From Lentinula raphanica (lineage: Eukaryota > Basidiomycota > Agaricomycetes > Agaricales > Omphalotaceae), in NCBI GenBank assembly GCA_027919835.1, contig JANVFP010000006.1, positions 806,001 through 870,000 on the forward strand: DNA of 64,000 bases, written 5' to 3'. A model generated the notes under the pieces. The model had not been told where the DNA came from. It was given only the letters and a program-made list of their open reading frames with translations, and did no database searches. Position 1 is the first letter of the stretch. Each line of letters begins with the position of its first letter. The translations under genes were made by a program, and so were the position numbers. Below are positions 21,226-30,803 of this stretch, one piece after another.

Positions 21226-22116
21226 ATGCGTGTCCGTACTACCCTACTCCCTCTCATCGCTCTCGCCGTACGCGTTGCTGTCGCGGGTAACGTGGGTTCT
21301 GGTTCGATGAATCCCCAGCGCAACAACAAGCGCTCCGGCGAAAACGACTCCAACGACTCCGACGACATCCCTCTGATCGATCTGCCTGGGAAAGAGCGTT
21401 CAAGAGCCTCTTCTAGCCATGGCCTCCCACCCACAGACCTTTTTACAGCCAAAGCCCTACCGCATCCCAATGATGACGAGATCGACCTCGCCGAAGCAGG
21501 TTCAGCCATCCCGTTGCTTGAGGTTCCCCGAGAATGTGGAGTTGATGTAGAGGCCTGGCTCAGACAAATCAACGCCCCACCCGGCACTCGCCTCGCGTTT
21601 GAGCGCGTGGGAGATCGCAACAGTGTTCGAAATCGGAACAGCGTACGCAAAGTGCTGAAGGAGAACGCCTGGACCATCCTCGGCGTGGTCTGCCTTTTTG
21701 GTATCGTGTTGATGGCTGTCATTTACGTGACTGTTGGTTGTGAGACAGTAGACGATGAGGGAGTAGAATGGACCCTGCTGGTGTGTGGCGATAATAGGCC
21801 CGGGCATGGCTCGAGTCACAGTCGTCGTAGTATTGACTGGGATGAGCCTGGGAGGAATGAGGTTGGGATCATTGAGCCGAGGACGATCCTGAAGAGCTTT
21901 GGTGGTGGAAATGAACAGTGTCCCTTGTCCATACCGTCAAGCTCTGCATGTGCTTCGAAACTGGTGAGCTGTTCGTCGTGCAGCTAGTACACGAAAAGTT
22001 CCGCGGATTGGGCTGACTTCTGTTCCAAATAGGCACTGATGAATGGGCCAAAGAAAGAGCATGGGAAAAGGGATATTGGGAGAATGAACTATCGGCGTCG
22101 ATTGGATTTGGACTGA
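21226..22116 (+). CDS. Family member F: divergent leader / single-TM protein
   Basis: Exons 21226-21963 and 22033-22116 give 273 aa. Leader MRVRTTLLPLIALAVRVAVA resembles member G. Then come a charged Ser-rich region, a hydrophobic segment ILGVVCLFGIVLMAVIYVTV, SRRSIDWDEPG at the dibasic position, and CPLSIPSSSACASKL before the phase-0 intron (69 nt, GTGAGC...TAG). Exon 2, ALMNGPKKEHGKRDIGRMNY, then RRR, aligns loosely with IAVNGPNGE...KHTTREVIKSVYRRR of G but has lost the KHTKRE core, and the CxC motif is not evident. This is either a diverged paralogue or one under relaxed constraint. The start at 21226 is set by the leader; an upstream in-frame ATG at 21163 is less likely. Confidence 0.72.
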
Positions 22117-22236
22117 TGAGTCAAAGACAAGTTCGATTACTTATGTATGATAATCTTCCAGGGAGTTGCGAGAGAGGTTGAAGGAGTTTCGGGAGAGTTT
22201 GGTAGAAGAGTTCGTATTCTACTTGCACTGTCGTCG

Positions 22237-22635
22237 TCAATTGCGCTTCCCTCCCATTGAAACAATCGAGGATGGTTGAAACTTGATGAGCTTGAGCTTG
22301 GGCAGTTGGGCATACATTGAAGCCAAGTTACGCTCAGTGACTACCGGGCCCCGAACAATGAAATGCCCTGGATGCTGAGCGCTGAGGAGTGTTGGAAACT
22401 TGGAATGGACGAAACTCGAAGTTGGATGCGACGTATCAAGATTATGACCATCGGAGGCGGCTTTTTTCTCAAATTCCCACGCTTTCCCTTGATCGATCTC
22501 AATCAACTCACGCAGCTCGCTGTACGACTGTCGACTGCCATCCACTGCTACCTTGAATGCTGATAGAATGACACTTGCCATCCCACTCTCGAATACTTTG
22601 CTGTCTGTTTTTGAGGGTATCTGAGTTCTATCCAT
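22237..22635 (-). CDS. Possible small unknown gene (132 aa)
   Basis: Uninterrupted ATG-to-stop frame between F and G on the opposite strand. The sequence (MDRTQIPSKTDSKVFESG...) is mixed in composition with no signal peptide or membrane segment, and I recognise no domain. It could be chance, or a remnant. No intron is needed. Confidence 0.25.
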   Translation of the reverse strand: MDRTQIPSKTDSKVFESGMASVILSAFKVAVDGSRQSYSELRELIEIDQGKAWEFEKKAASDGHNLDTSHPTSSFVHSKFPTLLSAQHPGHFIVRGPVVTERNLASMYAQLPKLKLIKFQPSSIVSMGGKRN

Positions 22636-22911
22636 CCTCTGTTCGCAGATTGTACAATGTACATACTCACTCGTCCGTAGGAAGAAGCAGGAGGCCGTAG
22701 GAGGACCAGTCTAAGGCCTCATAAGACCAGATAAGTAAGACCTAGAGGCGAAACGCCACCATCATTCACCATCATCATCCCTCCATCAAAGAATAATAAC
22801 AGATCACCCGAAATTCGGTTAAAAACCTGACGGACGGGCCACGGCGCACCTTGGATTTTATTTCTCTCAATCCCCATCTTCGTCTTCAACTCGACACACA
22901 CATATCATCAC

Positions 22912-22923
22912 CGGCTGGAACCG
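22912..22923 (+). promoter_or_regulatory. CGG-N6-CCG variant element upstream of member G
   Basis: CGGCTGGAACCG: same core as the other copies with one extra base in the spacer. It lies 59 bp before the start codon. Confidence 0.45.
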
Positions 22924-22982
22924 GCGAAAACATCGTTTGCGCTTTTTCTACTCAGATCTCATTTTCTTCCACCGACAACGCC

Positions 22983-23938
22983 ATGCGTTTCCTTACTACT
23001 CTACTTCCCCTAATCACTCTCGCCGTCCGCGTTGCAGCCACCAGCTCCGATATCATTTCTCTAGAAAATTTAGACCCTTCGACGGGAAAGAAGGTTGCTG
23101 CAAATCCTTTTCAAGCCTCAGTTCCCGAATTTCCTGCGAGTCCTGGGTCCACACGTCCGTCCACTCCCAATTCCTTGAATTCCAGGCCCGTAACCCCTTC
23201 CGGACCTCTTAATGATCCTTCCTATCCAACTCCTGCGTATCTTCGCTCAGATACTGGCCACGACGCAAAGCCAGTCCCAGTCAAAGTTCTCAATCTCGAT
23301 TTATCTGGTCCCAATCATCGAAATTCCGATCTTGAAGCTGGTCGACGTCAAAGTGCAGTGGGGCCTGCTCCGCCTTCCGGCCACCTTGAAAACCGTGTTT
23401 GTGTCCGGATGCCCACAGGGAGAGAAGTGGTATACGGAACTGTAGTTGCCCTTGGTTGTGCAGTTATCGTCATCACTTGTCTGGAACAAACAGGCAAGAC
23501 ACACATCATGGAGGCCATTATAAATGCTCTTTGGGGCCAAAAGGATCATGGTCACTCCGGGAATACGAGGAGGGGCTTGGGCGGGAAGTTGAACGGAGTT
23601 CCTGACCAGTGTGGTGCAGTAACCGCGTGTGATTGTAAAGATGCGAAGATGGTGCGTTCAATTCTTTTCCTTTTTTCCTCTTCTCTTTCATGATCAAGAC
23701 AGAGTCAGCCTATGTGCTGTATATATTCTGATCCCAACTCCTTCATCTGTCTCTTTGCTATCCTCTTTTTCATAATCTTAGGAAATTCAGAGATTTACTC
23801 ATTGTTGTACAGATAGCGGTGAACGGCCCCAATGGCGAAATTGAGTTCCAACCAGCTGCAAAGCATACGACACGAGAGGTGATCAAGTCAGTCTATCGGC
23901 GTCGTATGTTGAGCGATGGAAAGGAAGAGTCGGAGTAG
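22983..23938 (+). CDS. Family member G: leader / single-TM / CxC / KHTTRE-tail protein
   Basis: Exons 22983-23651 and 23813-23938 give 264 aa. Leader MRFLTTLLPLITLAVRVAATS, a Pro/Ser/Thr-rich stretch, a hydrophobic segment VVYGTVVALGCAVIVITCL, TRRGLGGK at the dibasic position, CDC followed by KDAKM at the exon end, and exon 2 with VNGPNGEIEF, then AKHTTREVIKSVYRRR and an acidic tail. The intron is 161 nt, GTGCGT...CAG. The start at 22983 is fixed by the family leader; the frame extends upstream to 22851 without family resemblance. Confidence 0.8.
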
Positions 23939-24371
23939 GCGCGATCTCTGACTGGTTCATTTTCAGTAGAACATTGTTCGTCTTTCTCGCTGTAGGAAAT
24001 AGAGTTTATTCATTCAACAGTGGTGCTGAATTTTTGAACGATGGGATTTTTCTGTTCGAATTCCAACCTGACGCCTGACGGTTAGTAGATTGACGATTGA
24101 CTTCGGACTACGCCGCACCTCCTTTTGTACCTCCTTTCGATTTGCATGCTGAGAGTAGGACAAGGACACAGTAGGACACGCGCAAACAAAAACCACTTCA
24201 GGCTCTCCCCGCGTATTGGTACATAGATGGAACGGGGAAACGCCCTTCAAGGCAAAGAAGAAATATGTACATTCACATACTCGGTATGTCTCTCCGATCT
24301 ATCATCTACAAGATATACTATGTAACGACTAGCACAGCACTTCTCTTCCCCGGTTCACTCCATTCCATCGC
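23939..24371. other. Intergenic G-H, converging 3' ends, no gene seen
   Basis: No recognised coding or repeat feature. A short minus-strand frame at 24014-24250 has no family resemblance. Confidence 0.4.
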
Positions 24372-25124
24372 TCACATACGAGGCTGATATATCCACTTGG
24401 TTACCTCTCTCTTGGTGCGCTTGACATCTCTAGGAATAAGACTGAGTTTGCCATCTTTATCCACAGATTCCTGTCAAAAGGAAATGAGTTCTAAATCTGT
24501 TCAGGAAAACAGTGAAGAGAAGGAAAGACAATCCGATGTCTCTGCGGTAGAATCACAGAAGGTAAACCATGACTAAACACTCACTGTTGCGTCCTTACAG
24601 TTACACGGTTCATGTTCCGGAACACGACAGTGCTCAGCTCCGGGTTCTTGAGTATTTTCAGAACCTACGGCCCGCTTTTCTTTATCTTTGAGAATGAGAT
24701 ACGAAGTGGCGAAACCGGCGGCGCAAAGCGAGGCGAAGCCAGCAACAAGCAGGATACAAACAGCTGCGACCTTTACACAGGTCACCGCCGCCGCCCCTTT
24801 ACCCTTTCTCTGCCCTTCTGGTTCTTCCACTTCGAATCGCTGAAATCCGGCGGGTGGGTTCCAAGATCCCGCCGGCGGACTGCCCGAGTGGTGTGGGTAC
24901 GAGGGCGGAGGATGGGAAGGTGGGGTCGTGTGAGCAGGAGGATGTGGGGAGGAAGTGGTAGTAGAAGACGATTGATGTCCATCGTTGCTCGTGTTGCCTT
25001 CGTTAGCGTTCACCGCTCCTTGGTGATGCTCGGTTCGAGCATGGATGTTCAAAAAGAGGCCAGGGTCCGCGCTCGACACGCGAATGGCGAGGGTGACGAG
25101 GAGGAGGAGCTGATATAGGTTCAT
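24372..25124 (-). CDS. Family member H: shortest leader / single-TM / CxC / KRTKRE-tail protein
   Basis: Exons 25124-24585 and 24470-24372 give 212 aa. Leader MNLYQLLLLVTLAIRVSSA, a His/Ser/Pro-rich stretch, a hydrophobic segment VKVAAVCILLVAGFASLCAAG, KEKRAVGSE at the dibasic position, and CRVPEHEPCNCKDAT before the intron, strikingly close to CRVVPEHESCPCEAAT of distant member A. Exon 2 is ESVDKDGKLSLIP, then DVKRTKREVTKWIY. The intron is 114 nt, GTGAGT...CAG. Function unknown. Confidence 0.82.
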
Positions 25125-25906
25125 GGGCTTTATGAGTTCTTGATTGAATTGAGTTCAATTGACCGAAGAATGCGAAGGGTCAAGGAATAGTAGGGGAATC
25201 GAACTTGTATTGTTCGAATAGTGAGTCGAGGGTTGTCGAGGGTTGTATAAATGTCGTCTGCGACCCGGACCAGCCTGGGTTTGCGGAATGATAGGGTATG
25301 ATGGAAGTGGGAGTTGACGATTGAGAAATCCACTTGAGAGTTATAGGCTAATCCAAGCTAATTTATACTTGGTTCTCCTCACCGCGGCGCAGTTTGATTT
25401 CAAGATCCAACGGAAGGCGAATGTTGGGGAATTTGAGGCAATGTTATAGGCAATGTTGCGGCGGTCATCGCCGTCCGGAGCATACCCCCGCGCGCGATGC
25501 GCGACGGGGTAGATGCTATTTTTGCCATTTGGTTTGTCTGATAATCACTCCGGAGTCCGAACTCGGAGTCTTTCATATATTTAGACCTCAGACTCCAGAG
25601 GCTCGAGTCTGATAAACGGCTTGTATCGGGTACTAGTCTCAAAGATTCTCCATCTAGTCCTGATGAAGCACCTTGAAGCACTGTTGCTCAGAGGCATAAG
25701 TCACGACGTTTTCTTACTAGCAGTACACAGTAAAAGCTTCTGAGCGATTATGCATGGAAATCGAGGGACGTCCGGATTGCGATAGATTGAGGATCAGTAC
25801 TGAGTACACAGCAGAGTACGCTTGACTGGGTTTATTCGTTACATCACTCATTGCCGTTGAAACAAAGTGAGGCCGCCCACGGGAATAAGATACATGATTG
25901 TAGCCT
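25125..25906. other. Member H promoter and Bre2 3' flank, no gene seen
   Basis: Contains the degenerate CGG element at 25266 and one TGAGCGATT at 25741. The stretch GCATACCCCCGCGCGCGATGCG near 25480 is GC-rich, and GACTCCAGAGGCTCGAGTCTGA near 25590 is a near palindrome. Confidence 0.5.
25266..25276 (-). promoter_or_regulatory. Degenerate copy of the palindromic element upstream of member H
   Basis: Minus-strand AGGCTGGTCCG: the right half-site is intact and the first base of the left CGG is changed to A. It lies 142 bp before the start codon. Confidence 0.4.
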
Positions 25907-28616
25907 TCAACATTCATGCATATGGTTTGTGTCCTTCCCTTCCCCTCCTAGTTCTGGCCGCGAATCTTCCTCCTCTTCCTGGTCGTCATGACCCTCTCCC
26001 CTCTGCATGCCCCTGTCCATCTCTGTCTCTGTCTCCATTCTCTCAACCTCTATCTCAACTTCCATCTCTCCATCATCGTCCTTTGGTGTCATATAAATTT
26101 CCCTCGGAGTCGTACAAGCATCATCATCCCTCATTGACATCCCCTCATCATCCTCTGGATTCTCAGCAGGGACAGGCGAGCTTGGAGTCGGCGTATAGCC
26201 AAGCGTAGTGGGATCAGGAGAAGCAGGTGTGGACACGGGAATCCCAAGTCCCAAGTAAGCAGGATGAATGGCAGGGGAGCTTGGTGTTTCTCGTGATTCA
26301 TGTAACTTCTGTATTCCCCGACTTTCTTGTACATCTTCAATGTCAAATCTATGCGAACCAGCAGGAGTAGGGGCAGGACTCGCCGCACTCTCTGAAAATT
26401 CGTCAAGGCCCTCATAAGCACTGACACTCGCGTGCCGGAGAGGACTAGGGTGAGATACGTGACCTGGTGCCATGTGTTGCACCGATATAGGTGTAATGGT
26501 TGGCGAAGGCTCAAATGCTGCCGGTGACTGCCCTTTTTGACCCTTTGCCCTTTTCCTACTAGTGGAAGTGCCCTCTCCTTTCAAAGCGTTTGTTTGAGTT
26601 TTCGTTTTTCGGCTTGCACCTTTTGTACTCCCATTCTTGGCTTTGCTCTTGGCTCCTTTACCCTCCTTACCCTCGCCCGCCTCATTGGAGGCATGAATTC
26701 CGGTAGCAGCAACATCTTGGAAAGCTAGAAGTGCTTCCTCCTCCTCCTTATCGTCCAGAGCCCATTGTTCAGCCATGAATTCGGCGTAGCGGTCGCTCAG
26801 GGGACGCCAACATCTGTTTGTCGATGATGGTTCTTCATCGGGTTTCACAGGGGCGATGGAAGATGCGTCTCCCTCCTCCTCCTCCTCCTCCTTCTCCATC
26901 CTCTCTAACAACCGATCCACATCACCCGGAGGCTCGTACTCAAACACTGGACCCGGATTGATCCTTACTTCCGCATCATTGAACAAGCTCACAAACGGAT
27001 AATATCCAAGGGTACCATCATCAAATGGGTTGTCTTTGTGCGATTCTTTGGTGGTGTGCTCTCCTTTAGGTCTCCTTTTATCTTTATTCTTCGCCGAATT
27101 AGATTTAGACTTAGAAGAGGAAGGTAAAGGAGCCTTGACGGTGGACTGCCGCAGTTGCAGATAGTCGTAGATGTTATGGAACGCGGTACCCTGACAGACA
27201 CCGTTGACGAAGAATGCGATCCGGGAGTTGGGGAGCGTAGGGAGGGGACGGAGGTTTTGTTCTTTCTCCTTCTCGGCTTTTGTTTTGTCAACCGTCGTTT
27301 TTCGTGAACCGGGGACTTTACCGTTAACGGCATTCTTCGTAGGAGTTTTAGCACCGGTTTTGGACGATGGTTTATTCTGAGATACACCACCGGGTTGAGC
27401 TAGGCCGCCTCCTGCCCCAGCTCCTGTGTTCCGAGAAGGCGGGGGATACTCCATCAACCTGACCATCTCCTTCTCCTGAGGATACTCCATCATCTCGAAC
27501 ATCTCTTGGCCTTTGAAATCGATCGCAATCCTCTCTCTTTTCATATGGGCCGGATCGAACTCGTCTTCCCAGTCTGGCTCTCGTTTGGGTGGGAGAGAGA
27601 TGTACATCCCTACCACATCTCCGGAGCGGAAGCCTGTTTTCGAAGGAGCATATGGCTTGGGTCTAGAGAGTGTAACCTTTTCGCCAGTCTTATCCCTTAT
27701 GCCATAACTATATCCGTCTAAGCCCACCGGTCCATTTAACGGGGCCTCTCTCCTGCCAAAACCTAGGCGTACATGACAACCTTCTCTCATTCCTTCGTTC
27801 CTTGAGCGTTCTCCGTCACCAGCCCGGATGATGTTAATCTCGAGAAACCAAGCGCCAGAGCGAAGAGGGGTGTTCATCCGAGCGGATCGATGTCCTTTGG
27901 TTCCAAGGAGCGAAAGTCCATCTTTAGAGACATGGATGAACGTTGAACGGTCTTCCCAGGAGATACGGGAAGTCGAGGGAAGTGTTTCGATTGAACGAAA
28001 GAGGATGAGGGGTTTGAGAGAGGGAAGATGAGCGACTTTGATCCCCGCAGGAGTATAACGGAATCCGACTCTGTTCACACCAACCAGATCTGTCTTATTG
28101 TACGCCGACCCTTCGAAGACGGGAGTGAAAACTGGTCCTCGAGAATATTTGAGTTGGGGACGGGAGAATAGATCGGTGCGTGATGTGAGTACTCTAGAAA
28201 AAGGACAGTTATATTGTTGCAATTGACATGTTGACCATGATAGCTCACTCGGGCACAGAATCAGAAGGCGCAGGTGATCCTGCATCAACATGTTCTTGTC
28301 CATAATCACCACCGCGTTTCCTTTTTTTCGAGTTCTTGGTGCCTGATATTGAGCTGGATACATCGCCTTCTGTGCTTGTACCTGGCCTGTTCCCGGGGCC
28401 AACAGCATCCATCCCCAGATTTATACCTGGCAAACCTGGAGTGCCAGGCCCAGTCAACCCTAGTAGCACTGATTCGTGTTCGTCTTTGAGTTCGTGTTGC
28501 AGTTGGTATCCTGGTCCTGGTCCTGGCCTCAGACCTTGCAATCGGGTAGAATCTTCTCCATCTGTGGTCAATTGTGAGGAATATGTAGGTGTGATTATCT
28601 TCGTCGACGAGTCCAT
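25907..28616 (-). CDS. BRE2: Bre2/Ash2-type COMPASS histone H3K4 methyltransferase subunit (SPRY)
   Basis: Exons 28616-28249 and 28193-25907 (phase 2) give about 884 aa; further introns in the low-complexity tail cannot be excluded. SPRY evidence: VNRVGFRYTPAG, HVRLGFGRREAPLNGPVG, GYSYGIRDKTGEKV, FRSGDVVGMYISLP, NSRIAFFVNGVCQGTAF and GTLGYYPFVSLFNDAEVRINPGPVFEYEPP-type text. This is the order seen in ASH2L/Bre2. The N-terminus holds an Arg/Lys-rich SKKRKRGG stretch, possibly a nuclear signal. The SPRY domain is interrupted by a long Ser/Lys-rich insert after the YISLPP strand, and a roughly 280-residue low-complexity acidic tail follows. Known role: COMPASS assembly and H3K4 methylation. No PHD finger seen. 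Confidence 0.85.
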
Positions 28617-28689
28617 AGAGCGAGGATGTCAAAAGCGTGGCGCTCGGTTAGGCGCTTAGTAAGCGCTTATTATTATTCACTCAGTTTCG

Positions 28690-29255
28690 CGCGGCTCAGA
28701 CCAGCGAAAACGGAGCAAAGTAGAGGTAGAGATAGAGCAGAGGTGGAGCTCCAAGTAACAAGGAGCGGTGCTAGCCTAGTCTAGGAGCAACACCTCTACC
28801 TTATGAGTTCAAAGCCACAGTGCCACATTTCGGCCACCACCGGCATTGTCATTCACTTGCGCCGCTCGGCGGCAGGTCTCCCGAACGTCTCAACACTACA
28901 GGCTGTACTGAGTACTGACATTCAAGAACCTGCATTTGGTCTCACCATCTGCTAGAGGCCCTTCCAAGAACTTCTGAGCCACAAGCTATCTTTGACTGGT
29001 AAATGAGATCACTGTATATTGATTTTTGGCGTATCTGCCATTCGGCATAATCCCGGTAATTCCGGCGGTAGCGTCGGCTCGGCATCTGTTCTACTTCGGC
29101 ATCTGTTGACTCCGGTTGATTCGGTTTACGGTGGAACTCTACTTTTGAAAGCCATCCTGAAAGTAGAGAGGTAACCTCTACTTCCAAGCATATCTGTACC
29201 TCTACCTCTACTCTACCTCTACTCTACTTTCACTCCAGTTGTCGCTGGTGTGAAT
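28690..29255. mobile_element. MITE-like element with imperfect terminal inverted repeats
   Basis: The left end GACCAGCGAAAACGGAGC, followed by AAAGTAGAGGTAGAG, is mirrored at the right end (read on -) by CACCAGCGACAACTGGAG, followed by AAAGTAGAGTAGAGG. CGCGCGG lies outside both. The inside is about 500 bp with no gene. Left arm about 28690-28735, right arm about 29195-29255. Target duplication not identified. It fills the space between Bre2 and the next gene. Confidence 0.5.
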
Positions 29256-29468
29256 GTCCTCGCGCGGCTAGGCTTATGGAACAGTGCCAGTGATCATCGA
29301 TCATATGGTGGGTGCATTGTGAGTGAGTGTGCTGTTGCTGTTTTCTTGTTCCGTTTGCCAATGATTTGATCAGTAGACGTACTGTAGGCCAGAGTACCCA
29401 CGATTCATGTCTACTAAAACTGTTCGTAATCTACGTATGAATCGATACTTTCATCCGTACCATACGAA

Positions 29469-30496
29469 ATGAAAGTTCTCGCCGCCGTGAAGAAGATTGT
29501 CAACAACTCTTCGATGACGCCAACTTCATCGTCCAATTCCATATACCCGATTGTTGTTCTCCAATACGAACGCGCGGATTGTTCCTTCGGACAAGAGGAA
29601 AACCTTCATTGGGCACTCATCGTGATTACCTCAGTCAACGAGTCTAACCTGGCGGGTCAAGATGATGAAGAAATATTAGGCCCATGCTGGCAAGTCTTTG
29701 ACAGGCATTACAGCGACGGGCGGGGTGTCGTTTGGGAGCTGTTCGATGGGAAGATAGTCCATCCTGAGGAGCCCGGGACGAGGTGTATTGGAGGGGTGAA
29801 GATTGGGGAAATTGAAGAGAGGGAATTGGTCAAATTGAGGAAGGTTAGTTTGTTACTCCTGCTTCAGCTTCAGTCGCAATACCTGTTGAACGGTCTTTCC
29901 ATCCTCTGCTTGCATCAATTTTGACAATACCTGTACCAAATTCTCACTCATACAACATGATATTATTATTCTATCTGTAGATCTTAGACTCGCATCAACC
30001 CATCCCGACCTTCGACGGATGGAACTGTAGAGACTGGGTGGTTGAGGTTATACTCAGTCTTCATCAAACCGGTCCAGAATCCAACTCGGACTTTATCCAT
30101 ACCATCTCCCCATCGCATCCAGATCCCAATGTCAACGATGGTCCTGCTCTAGTCGGTTCCTCCCATTCGTATCCTGCCCAGCCAGAATCCAAATCCTATC
30201 ATAGTAAACCCATCGCAACTGGAACAGGATACGGCGGTGGCTGGATCTCGCAAGGTCTCTTCAAAGACCTCCCCAGTCCGAAAAGCCTTACCCAAGAGAC
30301 ATTACTTGTTGGTCTAAGGAAAGCGAGTGTGCAGACAAGAACTGTGAGATCGCGTGCGTCTTTGTCCTCAGCAGCAGTGGGCGGCCACAGTGGTGGCAAT
30401 GGGAAGAGGATTGCGAAAACACATAGGGATTTGGGCAGGAAGTTGGAAAGGATAGCTATTGTGGATTTGACAGGCGCAAGTAATGCTGGCAGCTGA
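29469..30496 (+). CDS. Uncharacterised protein with HWALIV and WNCRDWVVEV motifs
   Basis: Exons 29469-29843 and 29981-30496 (intron 137 nt, GTTAGT...TAG, phase 0) give 296 aa. The N-terminal half has HWALIVIT, then GPCWQVFDRHYSDGRGVVWELFDGK; exon 2 begins ILDSHQPIPTFDGWNC and RDWVVEVILSL. This pattern (an H-W-A-L strand followed by W-x-C-x-x-W-V helix) is one I associate with small uncharacterised basidiomycete proteins. I assign no function. The C-terminus is Ser/Arg/Lys-rich. No signal peptide. Convergent with TAF7. Confidence 0.6.
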
Positions 30497-30803
30497 ATAA
30501 ACCAGTGGTTGTGACGTCTATGCAGACTCGCGAATCCAGTATTATCATCTTAGATCTGTGTAGCCAAGAATTGAGAGGATTTTATGTTGCCGTCTGTTTG
30601 TGAGATTGAGGAATCACACTGGAACACATGAAGTCTCTCGCTGGGAATGCAACAGTAACTCAGTCATGGATACAGAACGGCTTCGACTGCAGACATTGTA
30701 TACAATTGGTCCTACCAGGATCTGCATCATGTTCATTGAGATTTGTTGATGATTCCTGAGTGCCCACGTACCGTACATAGTTTTATTGGTGCTAAATCAC
30801 CAT

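Noticed and set aside
206..25124. Mating-pheromone precursors
   Set aside because: The family is small and dibasic, but none of the eight C-termini carries a CaaX prenylation box, and the proteins are too long with an internal hydrophobic segment.
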